Of a stretch of DNA of 64,000 bases, positions 25,224-33,796 are shown piece by piece. A program made the position numbers and the translations under genes. Under the pieces are notes generated by a model. It was given only the letters and a program-made list of their open reading frames with translations. It did not search any database and was not told the DNA's origin. Numbering within the stretch: the first letter of the stretch is position 1; every line of letters starts with the position of its first letter. The stretch spans positions 62,001 to 126,000 of the forward strand of contig NZ_FNNS01000002.1 in assembly GCF_900106795.1 (NCBI RefSeq), given 5' to 3'. The DNA is from Aequorivita viscosa (GTDB lineage: Bacteria; Bacteroidota; Bacteroidia; Flavobacteriales; Flavobacteriaceae).

Positions 25224-27335
25224 ATGGAAAATTATATATTAAAATCTGCCGCCTGTCTTGCCGTATTCTTCGCCTTTTATAAATTGGTTTTAGAAAACAC
25301 TTCCTTTCACCATTTTAAGCGATTTTATCTCTTAGGTGGTTTAGTTGCTTCATTTTTAATTCCGTTAATCACTTTTACAACTTATGTAGAAACATCACCT
25401 TCTACTTTAATATTGAATGAAGGGAATTCCCAAGAGATTTTATCCGAAGGCCCAGCATCTATTAATTATTGGCCAGCTATTTTATGGACGATTTACGGTT
25501 TAGGTGTACTATTTTTTAGTGTAAAATTCTTCAGAAACCTTTTTGGGTTAATTCAGAAAATACAAAAGAATCCAAAGTTTCGAAATCGCAGTTTTATAAA
25601 TATTCTCTTAACTGAAACGGTAATTCCTCATACATTTTTCAGTTATATATTTTTGAATAAAGAGCAATTTGAGCACGATGAAATTCCTTCAGAAGTAATG
25701 TTACACGAAGAAGCACACGCGCGTCAAAAACACAGTTTGGATATCGTTTTAATCGAAGTTTTTCAAATACTATTTTGGTTTAACCCGATATTTTATTTCC
25801 TGAAAAGAAGTGTAAAATTAAATCACGAATTTCTGGCAGATCGTGCGGTTTTGAATGCCGGTTCAGAAACTTCACACTATCAAAAAATATTATTGGCATT
25901 TTCAATTCCAAATAACTATCAGGAAACCGAGTCGCCGTCATTGGCACATTCACTTAATTATTCATCCACTAAAAAACGATTCAAAGCTATGAAAACTCGA
26001 ACTTCAAGTCGCACAATTTTATTAAGAAGTCTGTTGCTTTTGCCATTGCTATCGCTTTTGATATATGGATTTAGCACGAAGAAAGTTGAAAACATAAAGC
26101 ATTCCAGTCAAATTCTTGAAGGAAAGCCATTTCTCAAAGTACACGTGATTGGAAAAACTATTACTGTGAATGACGCAGAAACAACTATTTCCAATTTTGC
26201 TTCAGCTGTTAACGCAGTTACGAATGATTGGAGTAAAAAAGATTTTAGGCTATACGAATTGAATATAAAAGAAGAAAATGTTTCAGATTCATACCGCGAT
26301 CGTATCAATGCGGAATTTAGAAAAACAAATTTGGCAAAGCAATCCGAAGGAGAGAACATCTATATTTTAGGATCTTTTGGAGGATTACCACAACCACCTA
26401 TGCCACCTTCAATATATGATAATGTTCCTGGCCCAAATCAGCCTGTTGAGCATATAAAGGCTATGGAAAAAATGGATGCCATATTTCTATATAACGATAA
26501 GTCAATTACTGCCGAAAAAGCTATCGAATTACTAAAGACCAATAAAAACTTGGCAGTTCAGACAACGCTAAACGACCCCAAACCGCCAGTGGTCACTATT
26601 TCCAAAAGATCTGATGATAGATTAATTCAGCATAAAGCCAACAAAGCAGAAATTGCCGAATATAACAAACTGGCAAAGGCATATAATGCCGCCAATAATA
26701 AAAATCAAGTTATTAAAAAGAAGGATTTAGAAAGACTTCATTCTTTATACGGCAAAATGTCTATTGAACAAAAAGGAAGCTCCGAACCATTTCCGAATAT
26801 TCCGCCACCTTCACCGCCAGCACCTAAACCTATAAAAGTGAAAAGTGGTGATAATAACAATGTTCCGCCGCTTCCGCCACCGCCGCCAACTCCAAAGATT
26901 TCATATAATAAAAAAGTGAAATCTAACAAGAGTATGGATAAGGCTATTTATTATTATAATGATATGGTAATAACGCCTCAAAGAGCAACTGAGCTACTTA
27001 ATAACAACAAAAAACTAAAGGTGTACATAACAAAAACAGAAGATGGAAACGGCACCGTAACCTTATCTGAAACGCCTATTTATAATAATAACGATAAGTC
27101 GTTAAAAACTCCTTCAGCAGAAAACAAAAATTTATATATGGCAGCAGAAGCACCACCTGCTCCAAACGCAGACCCTGTTAAGTATATTAAAGAGTTAGGT
27201 AAAAGAGGTGCCGTTTTTTACATTGGGCCTCATAAATACAGCTTAGAAGAAGCTATAAAAATGGTGGAGAAAAGTGAAAATGAAGTCACAATAGATACTA
27301 GCAATTATCCCGACGTACATTTAGGAGGTTGTTAA
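25224..27335 (+). CDS. M56 (BlaR1-type) membrane metallopeptidase with repeated periplasmic tail
   Basis: A 703-residue protein. Membrane segments lie at about residues 5-20, 36-56, 82-105 and 268-284. The zinc motif HEEAHARQKHSLD is at residues 161-173, with LNHEFLADRAVL near 205 supplying the third ligand. This is the antirepressor peptidase fold that inactivates BlaI. Instead of a penicillin-binding sensor, the C-terminal 400 residues carry proline-rich linkers (PPSPPAPKP, PPLPPPPP) and three related segments beginning near residues 414, 571 and 659 of the form AIFYYNDxxITxExAIELLxxNK. The sensed signal is unknown. It is co-transcribed with the repressor. Confidence 0.85.
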   Translation: MENYILKSAACLAVFFAFYKLVLENTSFHHFKRFYLLGGLVASFLIPLITFTTYVETSPSTLILNEGNSQEILSEGPASINYWPAILWTIYGLGVLFFSVKFFRNLFGLIQKIQKNPKFRNRSFINILLTETVIPHTFFSYIFLNKEQFEHDEIPSEVMLHEEAHARQKHSLDIVLIEVFQILFWFNPIFYFLKRSVKLNHEFLADRAVLNAGSETSHYQKILLAFSIPNNYQETESPSLAHSLNYSSTKKRFKAMKTRTSSRTILLRSLLLLPLLSLLIYGFSTKKVENIKHSSQILEGKPFLKVHVIGKTITVNDAETTISNFASAVNAVTNDWSKKDFRLYELNIKEENVSDSYRDRINAEFRKTNLAKQSEGENIYILGSFGGLPQPPMPPSIYDNVPGPNQPVEHIKAMEKMDAIFLYNDKSITAEKAIELLKTNKNLAVQTTLNDPKPPVVTISKRSDDRLIQHKANKAEIAEYNKLAKAYNAANNKNQVIKKKDLERLHSLYGKMSIEQKGSSEPFPNIPPPSPPAPKPIKVKSGDNNNVPPLPPPPPTPKISYNKKVKSNKSMDKAIYYYNDMVITPQRATELLNNNKKLKVYITKTEDGNGTVTLSETPIYNNNDKSLKTPSAENKNLYMAAEAPPAPNADPVKYIKELGKRGAVFYIGPHKYSLEEAIKMVEKSENEVTIDTSNYPDVHLGGC

Positions 27336-27566
27336 TTAAGTTCACATATTATTCTAGTCGTGTCCGACTAAGACGTAAGACCGCTGCGCTTAAAGACATA
27401 AGATGTAAAACTTGCTTCTTAATTAGTTGATAATTAGGTTAAATTTTGGTGGTGAATTTAATAGCAAGCTATAATCTAATAAAAATGTCTTAAGTGCCTG
27501 TCAGGTTTCGCTGAACGGAATTTTGAAATATTTTAATCGGGTACTAATGATATTATTCCAAAAAAG
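27336..27566. other. Spacer with degenerate repeats
   Basis: Contains AAGACGT-AAGACCG and AAGACAT-AAGATGT, heptad pairs at 27375-27410 separated by CTGCGCT, and a half copy of the CCTGTCAGGTTT motif near 27498. No gene is visible. Confidence 0.45.
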
Positions 27567-27601
27567 AATGCTTCCAAATTTAAAATCTGGAAGCATTTTT
27601 T
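27567..27601. terminator. Bidirectional terminator between convergent genes
   Basis: AATGCTTCCA and TGGAAGCATT pair perfectly around an 11-base loop. A T run follows on both strands. It serves the M56 gene (+) and the M1 peptidase (-). Confidence 0.8.
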
Positions 27602-27615
27602 ATAGTTAGATTTTC

Positions 27616-29550
27616 TTATAACTTATTCCAAGCATCGTTCAAAATATTGATATCTGGTAACAATTTATTCGGATCTTGAACAACACGTTTAACCTGCTTA
27701 TCTGTTCTAAGTAAGTGGCTCCAGACATTGCCACGATGCCAAATTTCTACAGGTAGCTTGACTGTTTCTTGAGAGTCATCGGTGTATGTAACCAACAATT
27801 CTACAGGCATCGGGAAATCGCCGTTGTTTTCAACTGTAATTAAATAATCACCTTTGTAGGGTTCAACAGAAAGGATTCCTAAATCTATATTTCCGTTTCC
27901 AAAAAACCATCCCTTCCAGAACCAAGAAAGGTCTTCACCCACCACATTTTCAATATGATTAAAAAAGTCGTTTGGTTGCGGGTGTTTGTAGGCCCACGTT
28001 TTTATATAACTTTTAAAGGCATAGTCAAAGCGCTCGTGATCTAATATGTATTCACGAAGTAAATACAGTCCAGCTGCTGGCTTATAATAAGCTGTGTATG
28101 CAAGGTTTCGAGGGTTTGCAATATCGGCATAGGTGTCTATTCCTTCCCTGCCTTCTGCGGTTAAATATCCTATCAAAGTTCTAGGACTGCTAGACCGGGT
28201 TGGGTATTCACCATTATTAAATGCTTCGGTACTATAATGGTTTATGAAAATATTTAATCCTTCATCCATCCAAGGGAAGCGTCGCTCATTACTACCAACA
28301 ATCATCGGGAACCAGTTGTGCCCAAATTCGTGATCGGTAACACTCCAAAGCGCTGCTCCTCCTCTTTGATAGCCGCAGAAACTTACGCCTGGATATTCCA
28401 TACCCCCTACATTGGTAGCAACATTAATTGCATTGTGATATGGATAGGGATAATAGGTGTTTGAATGAAATTCTACAGAAGCTTTTGTATATTCGGTTGA
28501 ACGTCCCCAGGCGTGGTTGCCATCACTTTCTTTCGGGTACACAGATTGCGCCAAGCCCGTTTTTCCGTTTCCAAGATTAATTCGTGCGGCGTCCCAAATG
28601 AAAGCACGTGATGATGCCCACGCCACATCACGCGTATTTTCCATTTTAAAATGCCAAGTTAGGGTTCCATCTTTTTTAGCTTGCGCCACAGACTTTGCCA
28701 CCTCGTTTGGTTTAATAATATAAACAGTTTCGTCGCTTTTTTCTGCTTTTGCAATACGTTCCTGTTGCTTTTGTGTAAGCACCTCTTCCGGATTTTGTAA
28801 TACACCCGAGCAAACTACCGTTTGATCTGCCGCAGCTGTGATCTTTACATCAAAATCGCCATACTCGCAATAAAACTCACCAGCACCTAGATACGGATCT
28901 GTATTCCATCCAACAACATCATCAAATACTGCCACGCGTGGATACCATTGTGCAAGCGCATAAACAGTTCCGTCTTTTGCTTCGAACCTGCCCATACGAT
29001 CCATTCCTTCAACTGGAATTTTAAATTTAAAATCCATTTTAATTTCAACTTGCCCTCCTTTTGCTGCTAAAGGTTTGTCTAAAAAAAGCTGCATTCTCGT
29101 ATCTGAAATTAGGTGTTTGGAAGAAGAACCCGTTTTGGTTTTTGCCAAGACATTTGACAGTTCTAACCCACCTTCTATATCACCGCTGTACCTACTCCCA
29201 GTTACAGGTGTAGTTAACGTACCTCGAGATGTTTCCGTAAAACGATTCTGTTCTAAGAAAAGCCAGATAAAATCTAACGTTTCTGGGCTATTATTGGTGT
29301 ACTGAATAGTTACATTTCCTTTAATTGTGTGGTTTTTATCATCCAAGGTTGCCTCCAAAGAATAATCGGCGCTATTTTGCCAATATTCGGGACCAGGTTT
29401 TCCTGATGCTGTTCTGTAAACACTTCCTTGACGATACGTAAATTCATCAAATAAATGCTGGTTTCCATAATCGGCTTCTTGTGCGACGATTGAAAAAGAG
29501 AAAATAGAAATCAACAGAGAAAGAAAAAGGCTGCTTTTAAAATATTTCAT
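27616..29550 (-). CDS. M1 family aminopeptidase-like metallopeptidase
   Basis: A 644-residue exported protein (signal peptide FLSLLISIFSFSIVAQ). The zinc site is intact: HEFGH at residues 407-411 and E430 in WMDEGLNIF, matching HExxH-x18-E. GGMEYPG near 382 takes the place of the GAMEN exopeptidase motif, which suggests altered substrate choice. YKPAAGLYLLREY near 490 and an ENVVGEDLSWFWKGWFFG region near 535 fit the M1 helical domain. It probably works in the periplasm or at the surface, degrading peptides for nutrition. It is monocistronic, with a terminator shared with the convergent M56 gene. Confidence 0.93.
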   Translation of the reverse strand: MKYFKSSLFLSLLISIFSFSIVAQEADYGNQHLFDEFTYRQGSVYRTASGKPGPEYWQNSADYSLEATLDDKNHTIKGNVTIQYTNNSPETLDFIWLFLEQNRFTETSRGTLTTPVTGSRYSGDIEGGLELSNVLAKTKTGSSSKHLISDTRMQLFLDKPLAAKGGQVEIKMDFKFKIPVEGMDRMGRFEAKDGTVYALAQWYPRVAVFDDVVGWNTDPYLGAGEFYCEYGDFDVKITAAADQTVVCSGVLQNPEEVLTQKQQERIAKAEKSDETVYIIKPNEVAKSVAQAKKDGTLTWHFKMENTRDVAWASSRAFIWDAARINLGNGKTGLAQSVYPKESDGNHAWGRSTEYTKASVEFHSNTYYPYPYHNAINVATNVGGMEYPGVSFCGYQRGGAALWSVTDHEFGHNWFPMIVGSNERRFPWMDEGLNIFINHYSTEAFNNGEYPTRSSSPRTLIGYLTAEGREGIDTYADIANPRNLAYTAYYKPAAGLYLLREYILDHERFDYAFKSYIKTWAYKHPQPNDFFNHIENVVGEDLSWFWKGWFFGNGNIDLGILSVEPYKGDYLITVENNGDFPMPVELLVTYTDDSQETVKLPVEIWHRGNVWSHLLRTDKQVKRVVQDPNKLLPDINILNDAWNKL

Positions 29551-29764
29551 CGTATAAGGGTTTTTAATAAGAAGAGAATGCGAATATAGTGATTTGGACT
29601 TGATACTTAAAACGTTTCGCTATAGCCTAAAAGCAAAAAAGTCTTTATACTTCGGTTGCGCTATTAGAGATATCAACGCACAATTAGAATAGTGCAAATA
29701 ACAAGAAGTACCCATATATTCACGCTTCTTTTATAGCTTAACATAGGAGTATCTAAGGAGTTTA

Positions 29765-29841
29765 GTCGGCTTAGAGTCGGCATGCAGTCGGCATGCGGTC
29801 GGCTTTCAGTCGGCTTTCAGTCGGCTTGTAGTCGGCTTTGA
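29765..29841. repeat. Seven-copy 11-bp tandem repeat (GTCGGCNTNNA)
   Basis: Seven consecutive units each begin with GTCGGC and are exactly 11 bases long: GTCGGCTTAGA, GTCGGCATGCA, GTCGGCATGCG, two GTCGGCTTTCA, GTCGGCTTGTA and GTCGGCTTTGA. The block is far more GC-rich than its surroundings. It ends 60 bases before the likely start of the next gene. The 11-base spacing is close to one DNA turn, so all units face the same side of the helix. Confidence 0.9.
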
Positions 29842-29900
29842 AATTTGTTTTTTGGGAAGAAATGTATTATATTTACCTAAGGATCAACAAACTGTATGCC

Positions 29901-30551
29901 ATGAGAGGATTCAACTACGAAAATAATAAAAATAATCCGAGGATCTACAAAAACTCTGACGAAATGACATTATGCAGTGTTTTTGTGAAGGAATTTAAGA
30001 TTGGACTGCATCCCATTTTGAAGTATTATAGGGATGGGACGCTGCACAAGAGGCTAATGAAATTATTTATGGCGATAAAGGCAGTAGATGCTAAGTCTGC
30101 GCCTGGCAAATTAAACGTTGGAGAAGGTTTACGGACCTTAAAAGGGCAGCTACTACTGCGGCAATTTGTCTTTAATCCGAAATTGGGGATACGGCAGCAG
30201 TTAGGGAATCCACAGTTTAACGAGGAGGATTTTTCATTGTTATGGTCGGATTTTGACCCCTCCTCTACCCGATTTCCCAATAGCGCAACACATTTTGAGC
30301 TTCAATATTTGGTACTTGCCTATGACAGCGAACGCACTGTTTTTACGACTTACACTGCCGCTCCGGTGCGAAGGGCCCGGAAGGATGGGGCGGAAGAGTT
30401 GGAGTTGCGAACGGAGAAAGCGATTGTTAAGCAAAAAGGTGTTCAATATTTCTTGGCAATAGGGTTACGATTTTTGGAGATTCTCGGGGAGGAGGAATAT
30501 CCGTTGTTGGGCCAGAAAGCGGTGGGGATTGAGATTTTGGATGTGGTTTGA
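29901..30551 (+). CDS. Hypothetical protein, orphan beside the 11-bp repeat
   Basis: About 216 residues from the ATG giving MRGFNYENNKNN. Upstream in-frame starts at 29862 (ATG) and 29838 (TTG) exist, but the last overlaps the tandem repeat. I see no signal peptide, membrane segment or motif I know. The protein is basic in its first half (KLFMAIKAVDAKSAPGKLNV, LLLRQFVFNPKLG) with an acidic end (EILGEEEYP). The second half of the gene is more GC-rich than neighbouring genes, hinting at a different origin. No operon partner. It could belong to a flavobacterial hypothetical family linked to the repeats, but I have no function to offer. Confidence 0.6.
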   Translation: MRGFNYENNKNNPRIYKNSDEMTLCSVFVKEFKIGLHPILKYYRDGTLHKRLMKLFMAIKAVDAKSAPGKLNVGEGLRTLKGQLLLRQFVFNPKLGIRQQLGNPQFNEEDFSLLWSDFDPSSTRFPNSATHFELQYLVLAYDSERTVFTTYTAAPVRRARKDGAEELELRTEKAIVKQKGVQYFLAIGLRFLEILGEEEYPLLGQKAVGIEILDVV

Positions 30552-30788
30552 GGGGAATTGGGATTCGGGAACAGTGTTGTTTGAGAAAAGAACCAAGACC
30601 GCTGGCACTACTAGAACCAAGGGCCAAGACTTTTAAGCGTCGAAAATTATAAGTAGTTTTTAAAATTTGAAGCGACGGACTTGCTTAAGTATATCTGCAA
30701 ATCCAGCTTCGTCTACTTTGAAGGCTTTTTGCAGTTTGGGTACTATTTTGTTTGTATTGTTTTATTAAAACCTTTGAGTGACGGTCTC
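30552..30788. other. Spacer left of the restriction-modification island
   Basis: Contains two AGAACCAAG motifs (30589-30597 and 30613-30621) around a GACCGCTGGC segment, a recurrent type of decayed intergenic repeat. No gene is visible. Confidence 0.4.
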
Positions 30789-30896
30789 GGCTATGCGTAG
30801 TGCGGGATTTCAAGGCACTTCACTTTCCGTTTAGCTGTTAGTTTATTAAATGTAATTACTTTCATATCAGTACTTTCGCCCGAATTACGTATAGCC
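30789..30896. repeat. Imperfect inverted-repeat element next to the RM operon
   Basis: GGCTATGCGTAGTGCGGG at 30789-30806 and CCCGAATTACGTATAGCC at 30879-30896 are inverted copies matching at 15 of 18 positions, 72 bases apart. GTTGGGC follows shortly after the right arm. The overall design recalls attC-like or dispersed palindromic elements common in Bacteroidota. A short ORF runs through it, but it looks incidental. Confidence 0.55.
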
Positions 30897-31029
30897 ATTG
30901 TTGGGCAATCGTACTTTTTTTTCGTCCGTCTGTCAGCGTTGGCAAAGACATACTCTTTGGCAAGTTTTGGCTTGTGTGTTGGCTGGTGCGACTTGCCAAT
31001 GTGTATGGCTTTAAGCGTTGGCTTTTCCA

Positions 31030-32085
31030 TCAAAATATTATTTCGTTCAGCATTTGTTTTAGGTTCAGATGTTTTGCTCCACTAACAGTTTTTGAATTCA
31101 TTGAAACCAACTCAATCCAATCCATTATTTTTTTCTTTTCGCTCGTTTTTTCGTTCCAATATTCGGTTAACTCAATTGATGATGTGTTAATCAAAACCTC
31201 TAAAACCGAGTCTATATTCTCAAACAACTTAATATAGATTCTAGGAATATTCTTGTATGTCTTATTCTTGATTAGATAATCGTCTTTTCCGCCTGCTGTA
31301 AATAAATCTCTAATATTTGGGCATACAACAGATTCCTTTGTTACTAACCAAATAGCTAGTCGAGCAAATTTGTCTCCTCGATTACTAAAAACCTCTGGAA
31401 AGTAAACCATTGCTCTATTTTTTATTTCTTGCTTTTCTTTTTGGTTTAGATTATTCCAAATATTTATGACAAGGTTACTTGCTTGTTCTGTATCTTGTAT
31501 CCACCATAAATCCTGTCCGGGTTTTAATTTACTTTTATAGTAGTCTGTAATTGGTTTTATTGGGTTTTTCTTTTGTCTTAAAGTGTCGTAAGGCGTTTTG
31601 ATTTTGTCAAATATAGTTTTGCCTTTCTCCAAGTTCATATCTATTAAATATCTTGGCGAATGAGTAACAACGACTTCTGACAAGCATTCTTCATATGCTC
31701 TACATTTGAATTCAATCGGTTTGCCGAGTTTGCCAAATAACATAAATATTCTCTCAACATCTTCAACTCTTGTCGATTCCAAAAGGCTGTTTCCTGTTGT
31801 TTTCCAATGATTTTGAGTAGTCGTTTTTACTTCTATTCCGTAAAATTTATTTGCGATAATGTCAGGGAATTTTTGCCCGCCAATAACTTCAATAGAATTT
31901 TCAAAAGCAGTTCCTACTGCTAATTCAGTCATTACGTCTCCAACATAAGGTTCAAGTTTGTTGCCTTTTAGTTGTTCTATCTTTTTTGGTGATTTTTTGG
32001 CGTGTGCATTTAACTCAATAATTGTTGAATTAAGCAAAGCATTGAACTCGTTTTTATGCGGTTCTGAATTTACTGATACTACCAT
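31030..32085 (-). CDS. Putative type II restriction endonuclease (PD-(D/E)XK)
   Basis: A 351-residue protein with no family name I can give. A nuclease core is visible as GGQKFPDIIANKFYGIEVKTT near residue 88 (split: PD of KFPDI, then EVK of GIEVKTT), the PD-(D/E)XK pattern. It starts in a TAATG overlap with the methyltransferase stop, so the two are translationally coupled, the usual arrangement for a restriction enzyme with its protecting methylase. The C-terminal part has many charged residues and no other motif. The cut site is unknown. The gene is low in GC. It is third in the controller-methylase-nuclease operon. Confidence 0.8.
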   Translation of the reverse strand: MVVSVNSEPHKNEFNALLNSTIIELNAHAKKSPKKIEQLKGNKLEPYVGDVMTELAVGTAFENSIEVIGGQKFPDIIANKFYGIEVKTTTQNHWKTTGNSLLESTRVEDVERIFMLFGKLGKPIEFKCRAYEECLSEVVVTHSPRYLIDMNLEKGKTIFDKIKTPYDTLRQKKNPIKPITDYYKSKLKPGQDLWWIQDTEQASNLVINIWNNLNQKEKQEIKNRAMVYFPEVFSNRGDKFARLAIWLVTKESVVCPNIRDLFTAGGKDDYLIKNKTYKNIPRIYIKLFENIDSVLEVLINTSSIELTEYWNEKTSEKKKIMDWIELVSMNSKTVSGAKHLNLKQMLNEIIF

Positions 32086-33449
32086 TATTTTTTAAAATAT
32101 AAGTCCCAAACATCTTCTATTCTCTTTGCTAAATTGTAAGCGAGTAGAGGCGGAACAGCATTCCCAATTATTTTATATGCTTTTGATGGACTTACCAAAT
32201 ATGAGCCTTTACGACCTTGTTTATTCTCAATTACAAATTCATAATCGGGTGGAAAAGTCTGGATTAAAGCACATTCCCTTGGTGTTAAACGTCTTTCTTT
32301 TAGTCCTTTTGAAAGTTCTTCGGTCAATATTCCTCCATTTTTTTTGGATAATCGTCTGAACTCTATATTTCCGTGGTGTTCAGCTCGAATTGTTGGACTA
32401 ATTCCATCAGGCTTAATTTCTATTTGTCCTTGACAATGTTTACCCATAAACTTTGCTTTTGAGTAAAATTTTTGGGATAAATCATTGGATTTTTCTGGCT
32501 CTTCTAAATTTGCAAAAAGTTCTTTTAAATCTACGTGGCGTTTTAAATTATCACCGTCCGTAGTATAAGCGTGAGTTGGTTTTGGGTAAGGATTAAATTT
32601 TTCTGATATAATTTCCTTTTCCAATTTTTCTAGTGCGGATTTTTTTAAAGCAGATTTCTTGATTCCAATAAAGAAAACTCTTTCTCTTGATTGTGGAACT
32701 CCATAATCAGCTGCGTGTAAAACTCTTGGCTTTAAAACTAAATATCCATTATCTCCTGTAGATGAAAAATCACTTTGAATAATGTCTTTTACGTTTGAAA
32801 GGTTTACCAAACCCTTTACATTTTCTGCAATGAAAATTTTGGGTTGAGTAATTTCAATCACTTGCTTCATCCACATATAAAGCTTTCCGCGAGTTTCTTC
32901 TGTAGCACAAGTTTCAGTGTTTAGTTCGCCTTTGTGGTTTTTATGGGAATTGAAACCGTTTCTTTTTCCTGCGACACTAAAATCTTGGCAAGGAAAACCG
33001 CCTGTAACAATGTCGATATTTTCAGGAAATATTTTAGTTCCGCTTTGATGTAGTTTTACTAAATCTACGATACTATCGGTTTGATAGTCTTCTATATCGT
33101 GTCCTCTTTTGGAAAAATAATGCACCCAAGCATTTCTCGCATCTTTTAAAATGTCGTTTGCAAAAACTGTATTGAAACGAGTTTTTTTGAGTTGTACAAA
33201 ATTATTGTCAAGTTCCTTTTCTATAAAATCAGGGTTTAAAATTTCATTTACAGAAGATTTTAAAACAGAAAAATCGCCTTCAAACCCTAAATCCATACCT
33301 CCACATCCTGAAAATAGAGAAAGCATATTTAAAGTTGATTTTCCTTTTACCTCTTTTTTTTGCAATTCAGTTTTTACGTTGAATTTTACAGCCAATTGTG
33401 GTTCTTCAACTACGCTTGTGTTTTCAATATCAGTTGTCAATGTTCGCAT
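32085..33449 (-). CDS. DNA (cytosine-5-)-methyltransferase
   Basis: A 454-residue type II modification enzyme methylating cytosine at C5. It has motif I LSLFSGCGGMDLGFEG near residue 43, motif IV GGFPCQDFSVAG near 150 with catalytic C154, motif VI IFIAENVKGL, motif VIII PQSRERVFFIG, a target-recognition region, and motifs IX-X RRLTPRECALIQTFP and KIIGNAVPP. About 95 residues lie between motifs I and IV, longer than in small enzymes. I choose the ATG at 33449, two bases after the controller stop; a longer reading would overlap the controller by 73 bases. It overlaps the nuclease start as TAATG. Confidence 0.95.
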   Translation of the reverse strand: MRTLTTDIENTSVVEEPQLAVKFNVKTELQKKEVKGKSTLNMLSLFSGCGGMDLGFEGDFSVLKSSVNEILNPDFIEKELDNNFVQLKKTRFNTVFANDILKDARNAWVHYFSKRGHDIEDYQTDSIVDLVKLHQSGTKIFPENIDIVTGGFPCQDFSVAGKRNGFNSHKNHKGELNTETCATEETRGKLYMWMKQVIEITQPKIFIAENVKGLVNLSNVKDIIQSDFSSTGDNGYLVLKPRVLHAADYGVPQSRERVFFIGIKKSALKKSALEKLEKEIISEKFNPYPKPTHAYTTDGDNLKRHVDLKELFANLEEPEKSNDLSQKFYSKAKFMGKHCQGQIEIKPDGISPTIRAEHHGNIEFRRLSKKNGGILTEELSKGLKERRLTPRECALIQTFPPDYEFVIENKQGRKGSYLVSPSKAYKIIGNAVPPLLAYNLAKRIEDVWDLYFKK

Positions 33450-33451
33450 AG

Positions 33452-33760
33452 TTAATTTTTTACAGGATGAGATTTTAAATATTTTATTTTTCTTTCTGCC
33501 ACTTTTAAAGCTTTGTTTGCACAATCTTCGTTTGCAATTTCATAAGCAATTTTGTCACTTATAAATTGAATCATTAATTCATCTTTATCGAGTTTTAGGA
33601 TTTCGGCAAGTCGTTCCAACATTTCCTTCGTTGGTTTCCGCTCGTTTCTTTCTATTTTACTCAATATTGCTTGGTCAATATCAACATAAGCAGAAACTTG
33701 TCTTAAAAGCAGTCCCAACTCTTGTCTTTTGTTCCTTAATATTTGTCCGATTGTTTCCAT
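33452..33760 (-). CDS. XRE-type controller of the RM operon
   Basis: A 102-residue helix-turn-helix protein. IGQILRNKRQELGLLLRQVS, DIDQAILSKIERNERKPTKE and LAEILKLDKDEL form a standard five-helix XRE domain; the C-terminal third is a charged helix. It is first in the operon, two bases before the methyltransferase start. A perfect operator palindrome lies 15 bases upstream of its ATG. This matches C-protein-like control of restriction-modification systems, and repression of its own promoter is expected. It may also be a simple repressor without the activating role of classical C proteins. Confidence 0.88.
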   Translation of the reverse strand: METIGQILRNKRQELGLLLRQVSAYVDIDQAILSKIERNERKPTKEMLERLAEILKLDKDELMIQFISDKIAYEIANEDCANKALKVAERKIKYLKSHPVKN

Positions 33761-33774
33761 TTGAAATTTATAAC

Positions 33775-33791
33775 TTGACAGTAAGTGTCAA
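33775..33791. promoter_or_regulatory. Operator palindrome of the RM controller
   Basis: TTGACA-N5-TGTCAA is a perfect palindrome with a five-base centre. Its right edge overlaps the -7 element at 33789-33796, so bound protein would block RNA polymerase. Confidence 0.75.
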
Positions 33792-33796
33792 ATATA
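33789..33796 (-). promoter_or_regulatory. -7 element of the RM operon promoter
   Basis: On the minus strand this reads TATATTTG, an exact match to TAnnTTTG, 29 bases before the controller ATG. I find no TTG at the usual upstream spacing. Confidence 0.5.

Noticed and set aside
30791-31033. An 80-codon ORF on the minus strand beside the nuclease gene
   Set aside because: It runs through an inverted-repeat element and TTGGC-rich repeats, has no family features, and its composition follows the repeats.
32085-33524. A longer methyltransferase start adding 25 residues
   Set aside because: It would overlap the controller gene by 73 bases and adds a basic stretch unlike the family; the ATG two bases after the controller stop fits better.
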